Shown one piece after another: positions 1 to 11,186 of a DNA stretch of 64,000 bases. The notes beneath the pieces were generated by a model. It was not told the origin of the DNA. It made no database searches and saw nothing but the letters and a program-made list of their open reading frames with translations. The stretch covers positions 41,203,464 through 41,267,463 of the forward strand of contig NC_085138.1 in NCBI RefSeq assembly GCF_035046485.1, read 5' to 3'. This DNA comes from Aedes albopictus (lineage: Eukaryota > Arthropoda > Insecta > Diptera > Culicidae). Both the position numbers and the translations under genes were made by a program. Within the stretch, counting starts at the first letter, position 1; each line of letters starts with the position of its first letter.

Positions 1-540
1 CTGGTTTTTCTCTAAACGCCCATCAATATCAAATTCATCGATTCATTTATTCTCCATTGTTTCAAATAACCATTCCAACACAGCCAACTTAAAATTAACG
101 ACTCCTCCGACGACCCCTAACCTACATCCGTCTTGAATGGCTCATTATTCGCCGGCTACAAATGGTTATGGTCTCTGATCGCTTTCCAATTTTTGGACGG
201 GTCCATCTTCGCGAAGCGACCCAAGAGTCGACGGACCGTCCAGCTCCAGCAGTGGAAAATATATACATTTATCGCGCGCTATTACCAATTCACAAATGGG
301 GCCTCGCTGGCTGGCTGGCTGGTTGCCTTCTTAAGGCTTCGAAAAGAACTCAATTTTTCCCAACTTCCGTTTTACTCCATGCCGCGCCACGTCGTGTGAG
401 AACGATTAGTTTCCGGGTTTTGCCGGGGCTTTCCATCCAGCGAGCGTGAGAAGCCACTCGTCGTAGAACAGAAGTAGAATTTTTCATTAAAAATTCATTT
501 CACAGCATTGGGAACTTCGGTGTACTGCAAGGTTTCCTGC
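1..540. other. No gene seen
   Basis: Ordinary mixed sequence with a short GGCT run near 308-325. The overlapping plus-strand frames at 133-449 show no recognisable domain. Confidence 0.5.
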
Positions 541-542
541 TA

Positions 543-1459
543 AGGACTGTTCATTAAAGAAAGTGGACACCTGTTTTTCAATAGAAAATATTTATTTTCG
601 AACAAATTCATAAGTTTATTTTTTATAAGTGACAATCAACATATATGTGGCCGAATTCACGTGAGTTTGAACATTTACTTCGCATTTCTGTAGAACGCTT
701 GGACTTTCCTCTTGATACCTCCCAATAGATTCTGCACAACTTTCTCCGTAACCTTTCGGTGTGCCGTAGACCAAATTTTCTTGAAGCAATTAACAGAGCT
801 GGCTTATCTTTCATCTTTCTTGAGTTCTCGCTTAATTATTGTTCAGTATCTTTCGACAGGACGCAGTTCAGGGAAGTTTGGTGGATTTTGCCATTTTTCG
901 ACAAAATCGACTTTTTCCTTCTTGAGCATCTCTAGTGTAGAAGAAGCGTAATAAGTGGATGCCAGATCCGGCCAAAACAATGGAGGATCCGTATGTTTTC
1001 GGTAGATGGGTAGAAGTCGTTTTTTGATGCATTCCTTTCTGATATTTTCACCGTTGATTGTTCCCATTGCGAAATACGATGAACTCTTTAAGCCGGATGA
1101 ACAATTGGCTTGCCACAACAAAAACTTTTTCCCATTTTTTTCAGTTCTGATGTTCCCTACATTATCCAGCACATCTGTCCCCTGCTCAGCGTTGAAAAAT
1201 TGCGGTCCCGGAAGTGTACTAGTATGCCAATTCTCGAAACGACAACTTTTTGGAACACCATTTGTGCAGAATTCATCTGCTAGTCGCTAAGCTAATCCAA
1301 CATATCGCTCGAAATTTCTCACTTTTTTCCGTTTTCTTTGAGTGTGTTGCCAAAGTGAACAATGTTTTTACACACTGAGCAAAAGTTCACATTTTTTTGT
1401 TTAGTTTTAACTCTAAACTATTGGTAAACAGATGTCCACTTTCTTTAATGAACAGTCCT
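543..1459 (-). mobile_element. Deleted DD37E mariner-like (IS630-Tc1-mariner) element
   Basis: Inverted ends AGGACTGTTCATTAAAGAAA (543 on) and its complement (ending 1459) are flanked by TA at 541-542 and 1460-1461, the target duplication of this superfamily. The element is 917 bp, shorter than the roughly 1.3 kb of a full copy, and lacks the N-terminal transposase part. The transposase relic runs on the minus strand. Confidence 0.85.
843..1172 (-). pseudogene. DD37E transposase fragment, C-terminal catalytic part
   Basis: The 109-residue frame has the second catalytic Asp in LFWPDLAS and the Glu in ELRPVERY. I count 37 residues between them, the DD37E spacing reported for a mosquito branch of IS630-Tc1-mariner. 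Upstream (to about 1290) a diverged frame gives a VPGPQFF-like segment, but the first Asp region and the DNA-binding domain are absent. Non-functional. Confidence 0.8.
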
Positions 1460-1461
1460 TA

Positions 1462-2440
1462 GAGTGCTGGGAAGTGGGCTGGAAATCGGACGGTGATGTG
1501 GGGTAGGTACCTACCTACCACTATAACACTGAATAGCAGATGAGCCAAACGTCAGTCAAGCGAGAGTCAGGAACACCTGTAAATGCGAAGGTTTCTTTTT
1601 CTCTTTTTTTCACCACCAGCATCACCACCATTATTCGGCAGGCAGGGGCATCAGCGATAGGACACACAGTTTTCAGATTTTTCCACGAATTCACGGAACA
1701 ATGGAAAACTGAAAGAATACGGCTGACTGTGGATGAGACGTTACCTTTTACGATCGGTTCGAGCCCAACGAGTTATGATTCCATTGTGGTGCATGGTTGC
1801 TGAGCGGACTTTCATACGTAGGTATGTTTTTTTGTAAGCTTCATTGCAATATTAACGGAAGTTCCTCTGGAGTTTTTTTCCGAAGTTTCTTATTATTTTT
1901 TCTAAAATTCAGCCAGGATTTCGATGGGAATTCTTCCAGAAGTTTATTCTGTAATACTTTTGGCGATGCATATGGTATTTTTTTCGGTATTTATTGAAGG
2001 AAAGTTTGTCGGTGATTACTGTGGGGATTGATATGAAAATTCTCTCTGAATTTTCATTTTTGTTTTCTCTTTCTACTCATACGGCTTTTTTTTTTCAAAA
2101 TATCATCCGGCAAATCCATTTTAAATTCTTCCGCCAATGCTTTTGAACTTTTGTTTGCGTATTCTTCAATACAGCAGTTTTATTTATTTAGACAATTCCT
2201 CCGAGAATTCTTCCAGCAATTTTTAGTCAATTTGTGGAAAATTGTCTTCAAAACTCCTCTGGCAAATCTCTTAGATTTTTTTCGATAATTGGATTGCAAT
2301 TGTTACTGCAATTATCCTTTCGTTCCTTACAAAACACTCTTAGGAAATACTTGAAGCAATGTCTTCGGGGATACCTCTGGTAATTTCTTTGGTGACTGGT
2401 TTACCAATTTTCGACAAATGCTTTAGGAATTCTTTCGGCA
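1462..2440. other. Intergenic; degenerate TTCTTCCAG/TTCCTCTGG short repeats in 1855-2440
   Basis: The second half is a loosely periodic run of TTC-T-C-GG-AATT-like words of about 25-30 bp, the same kind of degenerate minisatellite seen at 5445-5800, 24390-25190 and 34295-34525. No gene seen in 1462-1855. Confidence 0.45.
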
Positions 2441-2598
2441 TTTTTTGCCTTTCTCGTACACCAAAGTGTACCGACAGGCTATATGTTCACTCAAAAAACG
2501 CATTTTCGATAGAAGGCTCGGAAGGTCAAGTCACATATACTAATCAACTCAGTTCGACGGATTGAGATGATGTCTGTGTGTGTGTATGTATGTGTGTA

Positions 2599-4182
2599 TT
2601 AGAGTAGGTCAACATTGTATGGAGAAAACTTAAATTTGATCCCAACAACCCGGAACAAAGCTTTTTCAATCTATATTATAGACTGTTTCAGAAATAACTC
2701 TATATTTTTATATTTCCTTTTAATTGTCTTGATATGTTAAAGAACAGTCGAGTTCTTTAACAAATAACTTAATTTTTCAAATTTGCATTTGCACAAAGGT
2801 GTTTTTTAATGATTTCAACATCATGTATCACTAAATACCAAAACTTATCTAAACTTTTATCACATTCGCTTTCTCAACAAGTTGTCTAAGGAACGCCTTG
2901 ATCAAAACTTGGGAAAAGTCGATAAAGGCATTTCTACAACATTTTTTCGGAGCTCAAGTTTCTTATTTTTTAAGGTTTTCTACGGAACATAAAAACTACC
3001 ACACAGTTTCTTAGTTTTCCTGAACGCATTTAATCTAAACAAACTTATTTTTTCAGCTCATTCGATTCTTCAGATGGCAAATCTTGTCATACCATAAAAA
3101 CGAATGCAGTAAGCTGTAATTAAGACATTCATTTGCTTAACGTTTGTTGCTACTGGTGTTGTTGAGAAATATGAAACAAAAAAATTTGTATTGAGAAGGC
3201 CCATAATGGTGGTTCTTTATCAAACATTCCAGTAAAAATTACTCTTACCAATCGAGAAATATCTTTTATTATCGATACAGCAATTTTTATTGTGTTTGGG
3301 AATTAAATATTTTATCTGTGAGATTTTTTTTCTTTTCTACTATGCTACATTTTTTGACCACTTTGTGCAACTTCAAATTTTAATCATCTAGTTTACAGAG
3401 CCCTATTTTTTAACTTTTACCAGAAACATCAACAAAATTGGTATTATTTGCTTCGTTAGCATGTTTACTATAAGAGCTAGAAGAAACTTTTTTGGATATT
3501 GTGTTCAAATTGAAATAGCAGTTAATCGTTAGTGTATTTATAATTTCTGAAACAGTCTATAGCGCCCAAAACAACTGTGCAAAATTTGAGAGCGATTGGT
3601 TGCGTCCCCGTATTTCGCATTGCGATTGAAATTTGTATGGAAGTTAGTATGGGAAATCGTACTTTTTTGCATTTTACTCATAAGTAGATTTTTTTGTCTA
3701 ATACCATGTAACAAATGCCGTTAAAGTATAGCCTAGGATATGCCGAAAAACTTTGCCGAAGGCCGTAAAGTGATCCGACGCTTGAGAAAAAAGTTATTCA
3801 CCTGGTAACTTAGGCCAAAAATTGAGATTTTATTGTTGATGTTATTCCTTTACATGTTAAATGTTAAGCACCACCGGGCAATCTGTACGTCATAACTTTT
3901 TTCACAAGTGTCGGATCACTTTGCGGTCTTCGGCAAAGTTTTTCGGCATATCTTAGGCTATACTTAAACGTCATCAGTTAGATCGTTTTGGACAAAAAAT
4001 TTCAATTTTTGAGAAAAATGCAAAAAAGCACGTTTTCTATACTAAATTCTATACAAATTTCAATCGCAATGCGGAATATGGGGAAGCAACCAATCACTCT
4101 CAAATTTTGCACAGTTGTTTTGGACGCTTAAAGGAATCGAAAAAGCTTTGTTCCAAAAATCGACTTTGTTGACCCAGTCTAG
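2599..4182. mobile_element. Foldback element with long inverted arms, nested in copy A
   Basis: Ends TTAGAGTAGGTCAAC (2599) and GTTGACCCAGTCTA (4182) are near-complements. The arms pair over roughly 280 bp: for example AACAAAGCTTTTTC at 2653 with GAAAAAGCTTTGTT at 4138, and ATGCCGAAAAACTTTGCCG at 3741 with its complement near 3935-3955. The loop is near 3850. It sits inside a TG-rich microsatellite, so its target duplication is hard to define. Confidence 0.7.
2679..3559. mobile_element. TA-flanked MITE, 881 bp, inside the left arm of the foldback element
   Basis: Inverted ends TAGACTGTTTCAGAAATA and ATTTCTGAAACAGTCTA with TA on both sides (2677-2678, 3560-3561). Removing it restores pairing of the two foldback arms around AGCTTTTTC/GCGCCCAAAACAAC, so it inserted later. 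No coding capacity; Tc1/mariner-type by ends and target. Confidence 0.8.
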
Positions 4183-4499
4183 TGTGTATGTATGCATGTC
4201 TGTGCGCAAAAAAAGGTCACTCACTTTTAAGGCACTTCCAATTGACTGATTTTTCGGATAATCGCTCGAATCGAACCGGAATTTTACCGCATTGTTTACT
4301 ATTAAAAATTGTTTGGATCGGTCTAGGAAATCCGGAGTTATGATCATTTCAGTAATCCGGACCAGCACCGGTAGAGCTGGCCTAATATAGAACTAAACCA
4401 AGCCCTATCATGCGACACATCAAACTATGCCGATTTGTGTATCCTTTAGCATGGTTGACCATGCTCATGTCATGTGAAAATCAACACTAGAGACCAAAA

Positions 4500-5200
4500 A
4501 TTCCACGATGTCAGCATAAAATTCAAGATGGCGGCCTAATATTCAAGATGGCGGCTCCAAATTCTAGATGGCGGCTGTTTAATAGAGCTTAAGGCTCCAA
4601 AACCATTCAATGCGGGTATAGTTGGTATGGGGAGGATGTACGGAATCCAAAAATGGCGACCAGAATATTCAATATGGCGGACTTAAATCCAAGATAGCGG
4701 CTGAGAATTCAAAACGTGGACTGTTTAATGGTGTTTTAGGCTCCAGAACTATGCAATATGGGTATGGGGAAGACGTTTGGAGTCCAAAGTTTGCGCCCAC
4801 AATATCCAAGATGGTGGTATAAAATCCAAGATGGCAGCTCCAAATTCAAGATGGCGGTTGTTTAATGGAGTTTTAGGTTCCAAAACCATGCAATATGGGT
4901 ATAGTTGGTATGGGGAAGATGTCCGGAGTCCAAAAATGTCGACCGGTATATCCAAGATGGTAGTCTAACATCCCAGATGCCGGCTCTAAATCCAAGATGA
5001 TGTCTGTTTAATGGAGTTTTAGACTCCCAAAACCTTTCAATGTGGGTATATTTGATATGGGGAAGATGTACGGAGACCAAAAATGGCGACCATAATACCC
5101 AAGATATTTAATGGAGTTTCATTCTCAAAAACCATGAAATATGGGTATATATGGTATGGGGAAGAAGTCTGGCGACCAGAATTTCCAAGATTTCTGACTC
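4500..5200. repeat. AAGATGGCGG tandem array, about 140-bp units
   Basis: Phrases such as CAATATGGGTATAGTTGGTA followed by TGGGGAAGATGT and CCAAGATGGCGGCTC recur near 4613, 4753, 4891, 5038 and 5139. Units are diverged. Small open frames across it are by-products of the repeat. Confidence 0.75.
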
Positions 5201-5250
5201 AATACACACGAGAAAGGCGCTACCACCGCTAGGTGGATTAATTAGGATTT

Positions 5251-5428
5251 TTTTTTTTTATCTGTATTAACGAGATTTTTAGCCCTTGGCTAGTTCATCT
5301 CGGGACCCACGCTTTACTTCCCTTCCGAAGGAAGAACTCACATTTTGTGAGTTTGTCGGGAGTGGGATTCGATCCCAGGTCCTCGGCGTGATAGTCACGT
5401 GTTCTAACCATCCAACCAGGTCCGCTCC
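5251..5428 (-). mobile_element. tRNA-derived SINE
   Basis: Read on the minus strand: tRNA-like head with A-box TGGTTAGAACAC and B-box GGGATCGAATCCC, a short body and an A tail (T run at 5251-5259). The direct repeat AATTAGGATTT flanks it (5240-5250 and 5429-5439), a target duplication from LINE-driven retroposition. Confidence 0.85.
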
Positions 5429-5441
5429 AATTAGGATTTTT

Positions 5442-5811
5442 CAAATATTTCTGTTATTTCTTTGAGGTATTTCTGTAAAATCATTCAGATTTCAGCATTT
5501 TTTTAAGTTTTTTGGCATTTTTTTCTTATTCCATCGGCAATATTTTGGATATTTTTTGACTAATCTTTTAGAAATTTATACGGAAATATTTGTGAGAGTT
5601 TTTTCGGCAATTTCCTTGGGAATGTTTATACATTTTTGATTTTTTTCGTTGACAATTACTTTGGAAATTTGTTTTTTAAATTTTCGTTGGGGCTCTTGTG
5701 ACAATTATTTTGAGAATTACTGGTAATTTTTAACATCTTAGATAATTTCTTTTGGGATTTCTTCGGCAATTCACTTAGCTACTCCTCCGGTAATATGCAT
5801 CAGCAATTAAT
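5442..5811. other. Intergenic degenerate TTTCGGCAATTTC-type repeats
   Basis: Loose periodic T-rich words of the degenerate minisatellite class. No gene seen. Confidence 0.4.
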
Positions 5812-8260
5812 TGGCCCTTGTATCGAATTCTGGCATGGTAAAGGCAGGGTATGTTGCGCAATTCAGATCTTATTTGTGATCCACTAGCCTCTGTCCAGCA
5901 ACTCCTATCCCTACCTCCGCGTAGTACCGGCTGGAAACTACGAGCAACCTCAGGGAAGATCGGGCAACCAACCTCGGTGGCACGGTGGCTTCTGCAAACC
6001 TGAGCGTCTGTTCTCCAGGAGGAGCGGCTCACAACAGCGTCTGATCACCACGTTAGGGGCGGCTGATCAACGTCCTAGTGTCAGGGAAGGACTCTAAGCT
6101 CAACTGTGCACTATGGTAGGGTAGGGGATTGGTGTCAGGTTCTACGAGCCAGCCGTAAAAAATATTATTGTAACGAAAAATCAGCAACAAAATAAAAGGG
6201 ACCGAGACCAACGGGAACGACCCCAGCGAACAAAAAGGACTTGCCATTGGAAACTCGGTACGTGGAACTTCATTGGGAGCACCCGCATACTCGATCTACT
6301 GAAGGACCGCGGGTTTGGCATCGTAGCGCTGCAGGAGGTGTATTGGACAGGATCCATGGTGCGAACGTTTAGAGGTAATCATACCATCTACCAGAGCTGG
6401 GGCAACACACGCGAACTGAGAACAGATTTCATCGTGATGGGTGATATGCGAAGGCGCGTGATCGGTTGGTGACCGATTGACGAAAGAATGTGCAGGTTGA
6501 GGATCAAGGGCCGATTCTTAAACTTCAACATAATAAACGTGCACAGCCCACACTCCGGAAACACTGATGATGACAAGGACGCATTTTACGCGCAGCTCGA
6601 ACATGAGTACGATCACTGCCCAAGCCACGACGTCAAGAACATCATAGCGGATCTAAAAACTGAGGTAGGCCAGGAGGAGGAATTCAGACCGACGATTGGA
6701 AAGTTCAGCGCCCACCAGCTGACAAACGAAAATGGCTTACGCCTCATCGATTTCGCCGCCTCCAAGAACATGGCCATTCGTAGCACCTTCTTCCAGCACA
6801 GCCTCCCGTATTGTTACACCTGGAGATAACCGCAACAAACGAAATCGCAAATCGACCACGTTCTGATTGATGGACGGCACTTCTCCGACATTATCGACGT
6901 CAGGACCTATCGTGGCGCCAACATAAACTCCGACTACTATCTGGTGATGGTCAAACTGCGCCCAAAACTCTCCGTCATCAACAATGTACGGTACCGGAAA
7001 CCACCACGATACAACCTAGAACGACTGAAGCAACCCCGGATGTCGCCTCAGCATACGCGCAGAGTTTCGAGGCCGCGTTGCCAGACGAGGGCGAGCTCGA
7101 TGAGGCCCCTCTGGAGGACTGCTGGAGTACAGTGAAAGCAGCCATCAACGACGCAGCCGCGAGCACCATCGGGTACGTGGAACGGAATCGACGGAACGAA
7201 TGGTTCGAAGAAGTGTGCAGAACGGTTTTGGAGGAGAAGAACGCAGCGAGGGCAGTAATGCTGGAGCATGGGACCAGACAAAACGTGGAACGTTACAAAC
7301 AGAAGCGGAAACAGCAGACCCGCCCCTTTCGGGAGCCGCCGCCTGGAAGAAGCGGAGTGTGAAGAAATGGGACTGTTGTACCCTTCCCAAGAAACACGGA
7401 AGTTGTATCAGAAGTTCAACGCATCCCGCAAAGGCTTCGTGGCGCGAGCCGAAATATGCAGGGATAAAGACGGAGGCCTCTTGACGGACGGACGTGAGAT
7501 GATCGAAAGGTGGAAGCAGCACTTCGATCAGCACCTGAATGGCGTGGAGAACGTAGGAACGGGAGATCACGACTACGGAGGAAACGACAACGCCAGTGCA
7601 GCGGAGGACGGAAATGAACCAACTCCCACGATGAGGGAAGTTAAGGATGCCATTCACCAGCTCAAAACCAACAAAGCAGCTGGTAAGGATGGTATCGCAG
7701 CTGAACTCATCAAGATGGGCCCAGAAAAGTTGGCCACCTGTCTGCATCGGCTGATAGTCAGGATCTGGGAAACCGAACAGCTACCGAAGGAGTGGAAGGA
7801 AGGGGTAATCTGCCCCATTCACAAGAAAGGCGACCATTTGGAATGTGAGAACTTCAGGGCGATCACTATTTTGAATGCTGACTACAGAGTGCTATCCCAG
7901 ATCATCTTCCGTCGTCTGTCACCTAAAACAAATGAGTTCGTGGGAAGTTATCAAGCCGGCTTCATCGACGGCCGGTCGACAACGGATCAGATCTTTACCG
8001 TACGGCAAATCCTCCAGAAATGCCGTGAATACCAGGTCCCAACGCACCACCTGTTCATCGACTTCAAAGCGGCATACGATAGTATCGACCGCGCAAAGCT
8101 ATGGAGAATCATGGACGAAAACGGCTTTCCTGGGAAGCTGACTAGACTGATTAAAGCAACGATGGACGGTGTGCAAAACTGCGTAAGGGTTTCGGGTGAA
8201 CTATCCAGTTCATTCGAATCTCGCCGGGGACTACGACAAGGTGATGGACTCTCATGCCTA

Positions 8261-8574
8261 CCCGAGCAGAGGAAAACAGCTTAATAATAGCATATTTTAA
8301 TATGGAGAACAAAAAGTGATATTTGTTTGTTTGAGATAAGAGGTAAAAGTACTGAAATTAATACCTCAGTTTTACTCCTGGAACATCATCATCATGGCAC
8401 ATTTAGCTCTTGGTAAGATCTAGCCAAGAGCAGTGAGCTACTTGATTGATCTTCAAATATCATGTTTTGCTATTCGTTAGATGGTTCAAGAACAAATTTT
8501 TTCAGTACTTTTACCTCTTATCTCAAACAAACCAATATCACATTTTAATCGTCAGTACTTGAACTCTGCCCGGG
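8261..8574. mobile_element. TA-flanked foldback MITE, 314 bp, in the RTE reverse transcriptase
   Basis: Ends CCCGAGCAGAGG and CTCTGCCCGGG with TA on each side (8259-8260, 8575-8576). Inner arms with GTTTGTTTGAGATAAGAGG (8317 on) pair with the complement near 8515. Without it and one TA, the reverse transcriptase frame continues exactly (CTA|CTC gives L-L). Confidence 0.9.
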
Positions 8575-8840
8575 TACTCTTCAACATCGCTCTGGAAGGT
8601 GTGATGCGACGAGCCGGGCGCAACAGCCGGGGAACGATTTTCATAAAATCCGGTCAATTTGTGTGCTTTGCGGACGACATGGACATTATCGCTAGAACAT
8701 TTGGAACGGTGGTAGAGCTGTACACCCGCCTGAAACGCGAAGCAGCAGAGGTCGGACTGGTGGTTAATGCCTCAAAAACAAAGTATGCTGGTGGGCGGAA
8801 CCGAACACGACCGGATCTGTCTGGGTAGTAATGTTACGAT

Positions 8841-9260
8841 CAGGCTTGACAGAAACTCCCTCGCGAGAAAATGAGGAAGCGATTTTGGTGATTTTCTGAT
8901 GAGTGAAAATAAAACTCAGAAATCACAACGCAAATCCTCAACAGCACCGTGCGCGAGCTTGCCGCACAGCGAGGAGTTCGTCCAACACTCATAATTGTTT
9001 GTTGTGTTTCTCACGTCCACTCACACTCAAAATGCTCTCGCGAGTTCCACTCCCATACAAAGAAAGACTCTCGAGGCGAAAATCGCACTCAAAAACCCGA
9101 AATAATCATCGGCTCTTTTTTCGTTGCCCTCTTCCTCGCTCAGTTTTTATTGCCTCTCTGTTTGGGGTTCGTTCGCTCCCTCGCGACGAGGCAAAAGCAA
9201 AACACCGCTCTAGAGCATGTTGCAAAACTCTTTTGATTTCGAGGAGGATTATCAAGCCTG
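8841..9260. mobile_element. hAT-type MITE, 420 bp, in the RTE reverse transcriptase
   Basis: Ends CAGGCTTGA and TCAAGCCTG with the 8-bp duplication GTTACGAT on each side (8833-8840, 9261-9268). CAG ends and 8-bp duplication fit the hAT superfamily. Removing it restores the RTE frame. Overlapping plus-strand frames at 8903-9331 are chance. Confidence 0.9.
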
Positions 9261-9925
9261 GTTACGATAGACGGGGATACTTTCGAGGTGATGGAGGAAT
9301 TCGTCTACCTCGGATCCTTACTGACGGCTGACAACAGCACGGGAGCCGTGAAATTCGGAGGCGCATCATCAGCGGAAGTCGGGCCTACTACGGGCTCCAG
9401 AAGAAACTGCGGTCGAAAAAGATTAACCCACGCACCAAATGCGCCATGTACAAAACGCTAATAAGACCGGTAATCCTCTACGGGCACGAGACATGGACCA
9501 TGCTCGAGGAGGACCTGCAAGCACTCGGAGTTTTCGAGCGACGCGTGCTAAGGACGATCTTCTGTGGTGTGCAGGAGAACGGTGTGTGGCGGAGAAGAAT
9601 GAACCACGAGCTCGTTGCACTTTATGGCGAACCCAGCATCCAGAAGGTGGCCAAAGCCGGAAGGATACGGTGGGCAGGGCATGTTGCAAGAATGCCGGAC
9701 AACAACCCTGCAAAGCTGGTGTTTGCAACTGATCCGGTTGGCACAAGAAGGCGTGGAGCGCAGAGAGCACGATGGGCGGACCAGGTGGAGCGTGACTTGG
9801 CGAGCATTGGGCGCGACCGAGGATGGAAAGCGGCAGCCACGAACCGTGTATTATGGAGAAATATTGTTGATTCAGTTTTATCTTGAATTTGATGTCATAC
9901 TAAATAAATGAAATGAATGAATGAA

Positions 9926-10905
9926 GGTGCTGGTAGTCCGAAGCCACGGGAGACTGCAAAGTTTACGCATCGCTGGCCGTTATCATTCGATACGGCGTGC
10001 AGGCTGTTTTGCCCGTTTACCGGTTTGTACATTTCCTCCTTTCCAACCTGCGCGTTCATGTCGCCGATAACGATTTTCACGTCACGCGGCGAGAAACCAT
10101 CGTATGTTTGCTCTAACTGCGCGTAGAACGCTTCTTTCTCGTCATCGGGTCTCCCTTCGTGTGGGCAGTGGACGTTGATGTTGCTGTAGTTGAAGAAACG
10201 GCCCTTAACTCTCAACATGCACATCCTTGCGTTGATCGACTGCCACCCGATCACACGTTGTCGCATCTTGCCCAACACTATAAATCCTGTTCCCAGTTCA
10301 TTGGTGGTGCCACAGCTTTGGTAGAAGGTAGCCGCTCGATGCTCGCTTTTCCACACTTTCTGTCCAGTCCAACAAAGTTCCTGCAACGCCACAATGTCGA
10401 AGTTGCGGGGATGAAGTTCGTCGTAAATTATCCTGTCACATCCTGCGAATCCTAGTGACTTGCAATTTCATGTTCCAAGTTTCCAATCGTAGTCCTTATT
10501 TCGTCGCGTGGGTCTTTGCCGATTGTATCGAGTCGTATTTTCTCCTATGTTATTCGCAATGGGGATTTTTACGGGTGGCTCATTGGGCCTACGCGGCCAA
10601 CACTCCTGTCTCGTCGGAGGGCCATCGTGCCAGTTCTGTTTAACGTCCCAACCAACAATAGGACGACCACGCTAATGGGGCTACCATCTTGGATCTAGCT
10701 GGGTGTGGTGCAGCATTTCTTACTCAGCCGCTGAATGCCAGAATAGACGCTGTTTGAGCCGCATCTCCTTGGTGAACAGACGCTCGGGTCGTACCTCCTC
10801 AATTTAGCTAAAGTCAGAAGGACAACAGTGCCCAGGCTGCACTACCAGCTAAGCACACAAGCTGGCGGTCTTTGTCATCGCTTGACCCGTGGAAGCATGA
10901 GGTAG
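9926..10905 (-). mobile_element. RTE-clade LINE, 5' leader plus endonuclease fragment
   Basis: On the minus strand, a leader with GAGCGTCTGTTCACCAAGG (near 10770) resembles that of the neighbouring RTE, followed by an endonuclease domain: DIVALQELCWTGQKVWK, INVHCPHEGRPDDEKEAFY, VIGDMNAQVGKEEMYKP and SNDNGQRCVNFA. It stops at 9926, where the 3' tail of the plus-strand RTE begins. The start of the domain has a TGA in place of the Trp of the GTWN motif (near 10465). Continuous open part is 9895-10392. Confidence 0.8.
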
Positions 10906-11186
10906 GAACTTGTGAGGACCAGAGCTATGTTGGACGATCTTCTTATCGACCGTTTTACGGGCCTGCATGAGACAAGGCCGTTTCACGAGAAGTGAAAAGG
11001 CGTATTGCAGGTGCGAATAGGGCCTTTTACGGATCGCGTAATCAGATTAGGTCCGTAACTTGTAAACGCAAACGAAATTGTTTCTATATAAGACGCTGAT
11101 TCTTCCGGTAGCCCTATACGATCACGAGGCGTGAACGTTAGGTGAAGTAGACCTAAAAGCTTTCGGAGTTTTTGATTGCATAATCG
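10906..11186 (+). pseudogene. RTE reverse transcriptase C-terminal scrap
   Basis: Translating 10989-11040 gives KRRIAGANRAFYG followed by a diverged NQIRS segment, the typical block after the RTE fingers, and further decayed traces of the ALYGHE region with several stops. Old fragment of a different RTE family than the 5.8-9.9 kb copy. Confidence 0.6.

Larger units (their letters stand above)
2441..5240 (-). mobile_element. Satellite-bearing element, copy A (AAGATGGCGG core)
   Basis: The left edge carries GCCTTTCTCGTACAC followed by a module containing a TGTG microsatellite. The right edge is ACGAGAAAGGCGCTACCACC followed by GCTAGGTGGATTAA. Both edges match, in reverse orientation, the two edges of the plus-strand copies at 36768-41045, 42487-44097 and 47359-48298. 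The subterminal module 4195-4380 (with TCCGGAGTTATGATCATTT) also matches the module at about 43740-43920. The core here is a tandem array of AAGATGGCGG units instead of the CCGGTTCCGGAACAC units of the other copies. A foldback element (2599-4182) has landed in the microsatellite. Confidence 0.6.
6244..9886 (+). pseudogene. RTE endonuclease/reverse transcriptase pseudogene
   Basis: An apurinic-type endonuclease region from about 6255 (LGTWN-like start, IVALQEV near 6320, INVHSPHSG near 6534, ENGLRLIDFAASKN near 6730) is followed by the linker and reverse transcriptase: FIDFKAAYDSIDR at 8052-8090, GLRQGDGLSCL at about 8227-8260, then after the MITE LFNIALEGVMRRAG and FADD at 8667-8678. The tail after the second MITE holds YGHETWTM, WRRRMNHEL and RWAGHVARMPDNNP, ending with a stop at 9886. 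Lesions include TGA for Trp near 6470, a stop at about 6828 and frame changes around 6830-7330. Parts 7268-8260, 8575-8832 and 9269-9886 still read well when the MITEs are ignored. Confidence 0.85.
5812..9925 (+). mobile_element. RTE-clade LINE, decayed and split by two MITEs
   Basis: A 5' leader (5812-6240, with GAGCGTCTGTTCTCCAGGAG), an endonuclease domain, a reverse transcriptase domain, a conserved C-terminal tail, and a 3' end of short ATGAA repeats (9905-9925) typical of RTE elements. It is interrupted at 8261-8574 and 8841-9260 and truncates against an older RTE in opposite orientation at 9926. Confidence 0.85.

Noticed and set aside
4500..5200. CRISPR-like array
   Set aside because: Units are long, diverged and without unique spacers of fixed length; eukaryotic satellite.
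6488..6829. Independent host endonuclease gene
   Set aside because: Motifs and context are those of the RTE endonuclease, with in-frame stops on both sides.
7145..7747. 200-codon antisense frame in the RTE element
   Set aside because: Shadow of the reverse transcriptase linker region; repetitive Val/Ser text without a domain.
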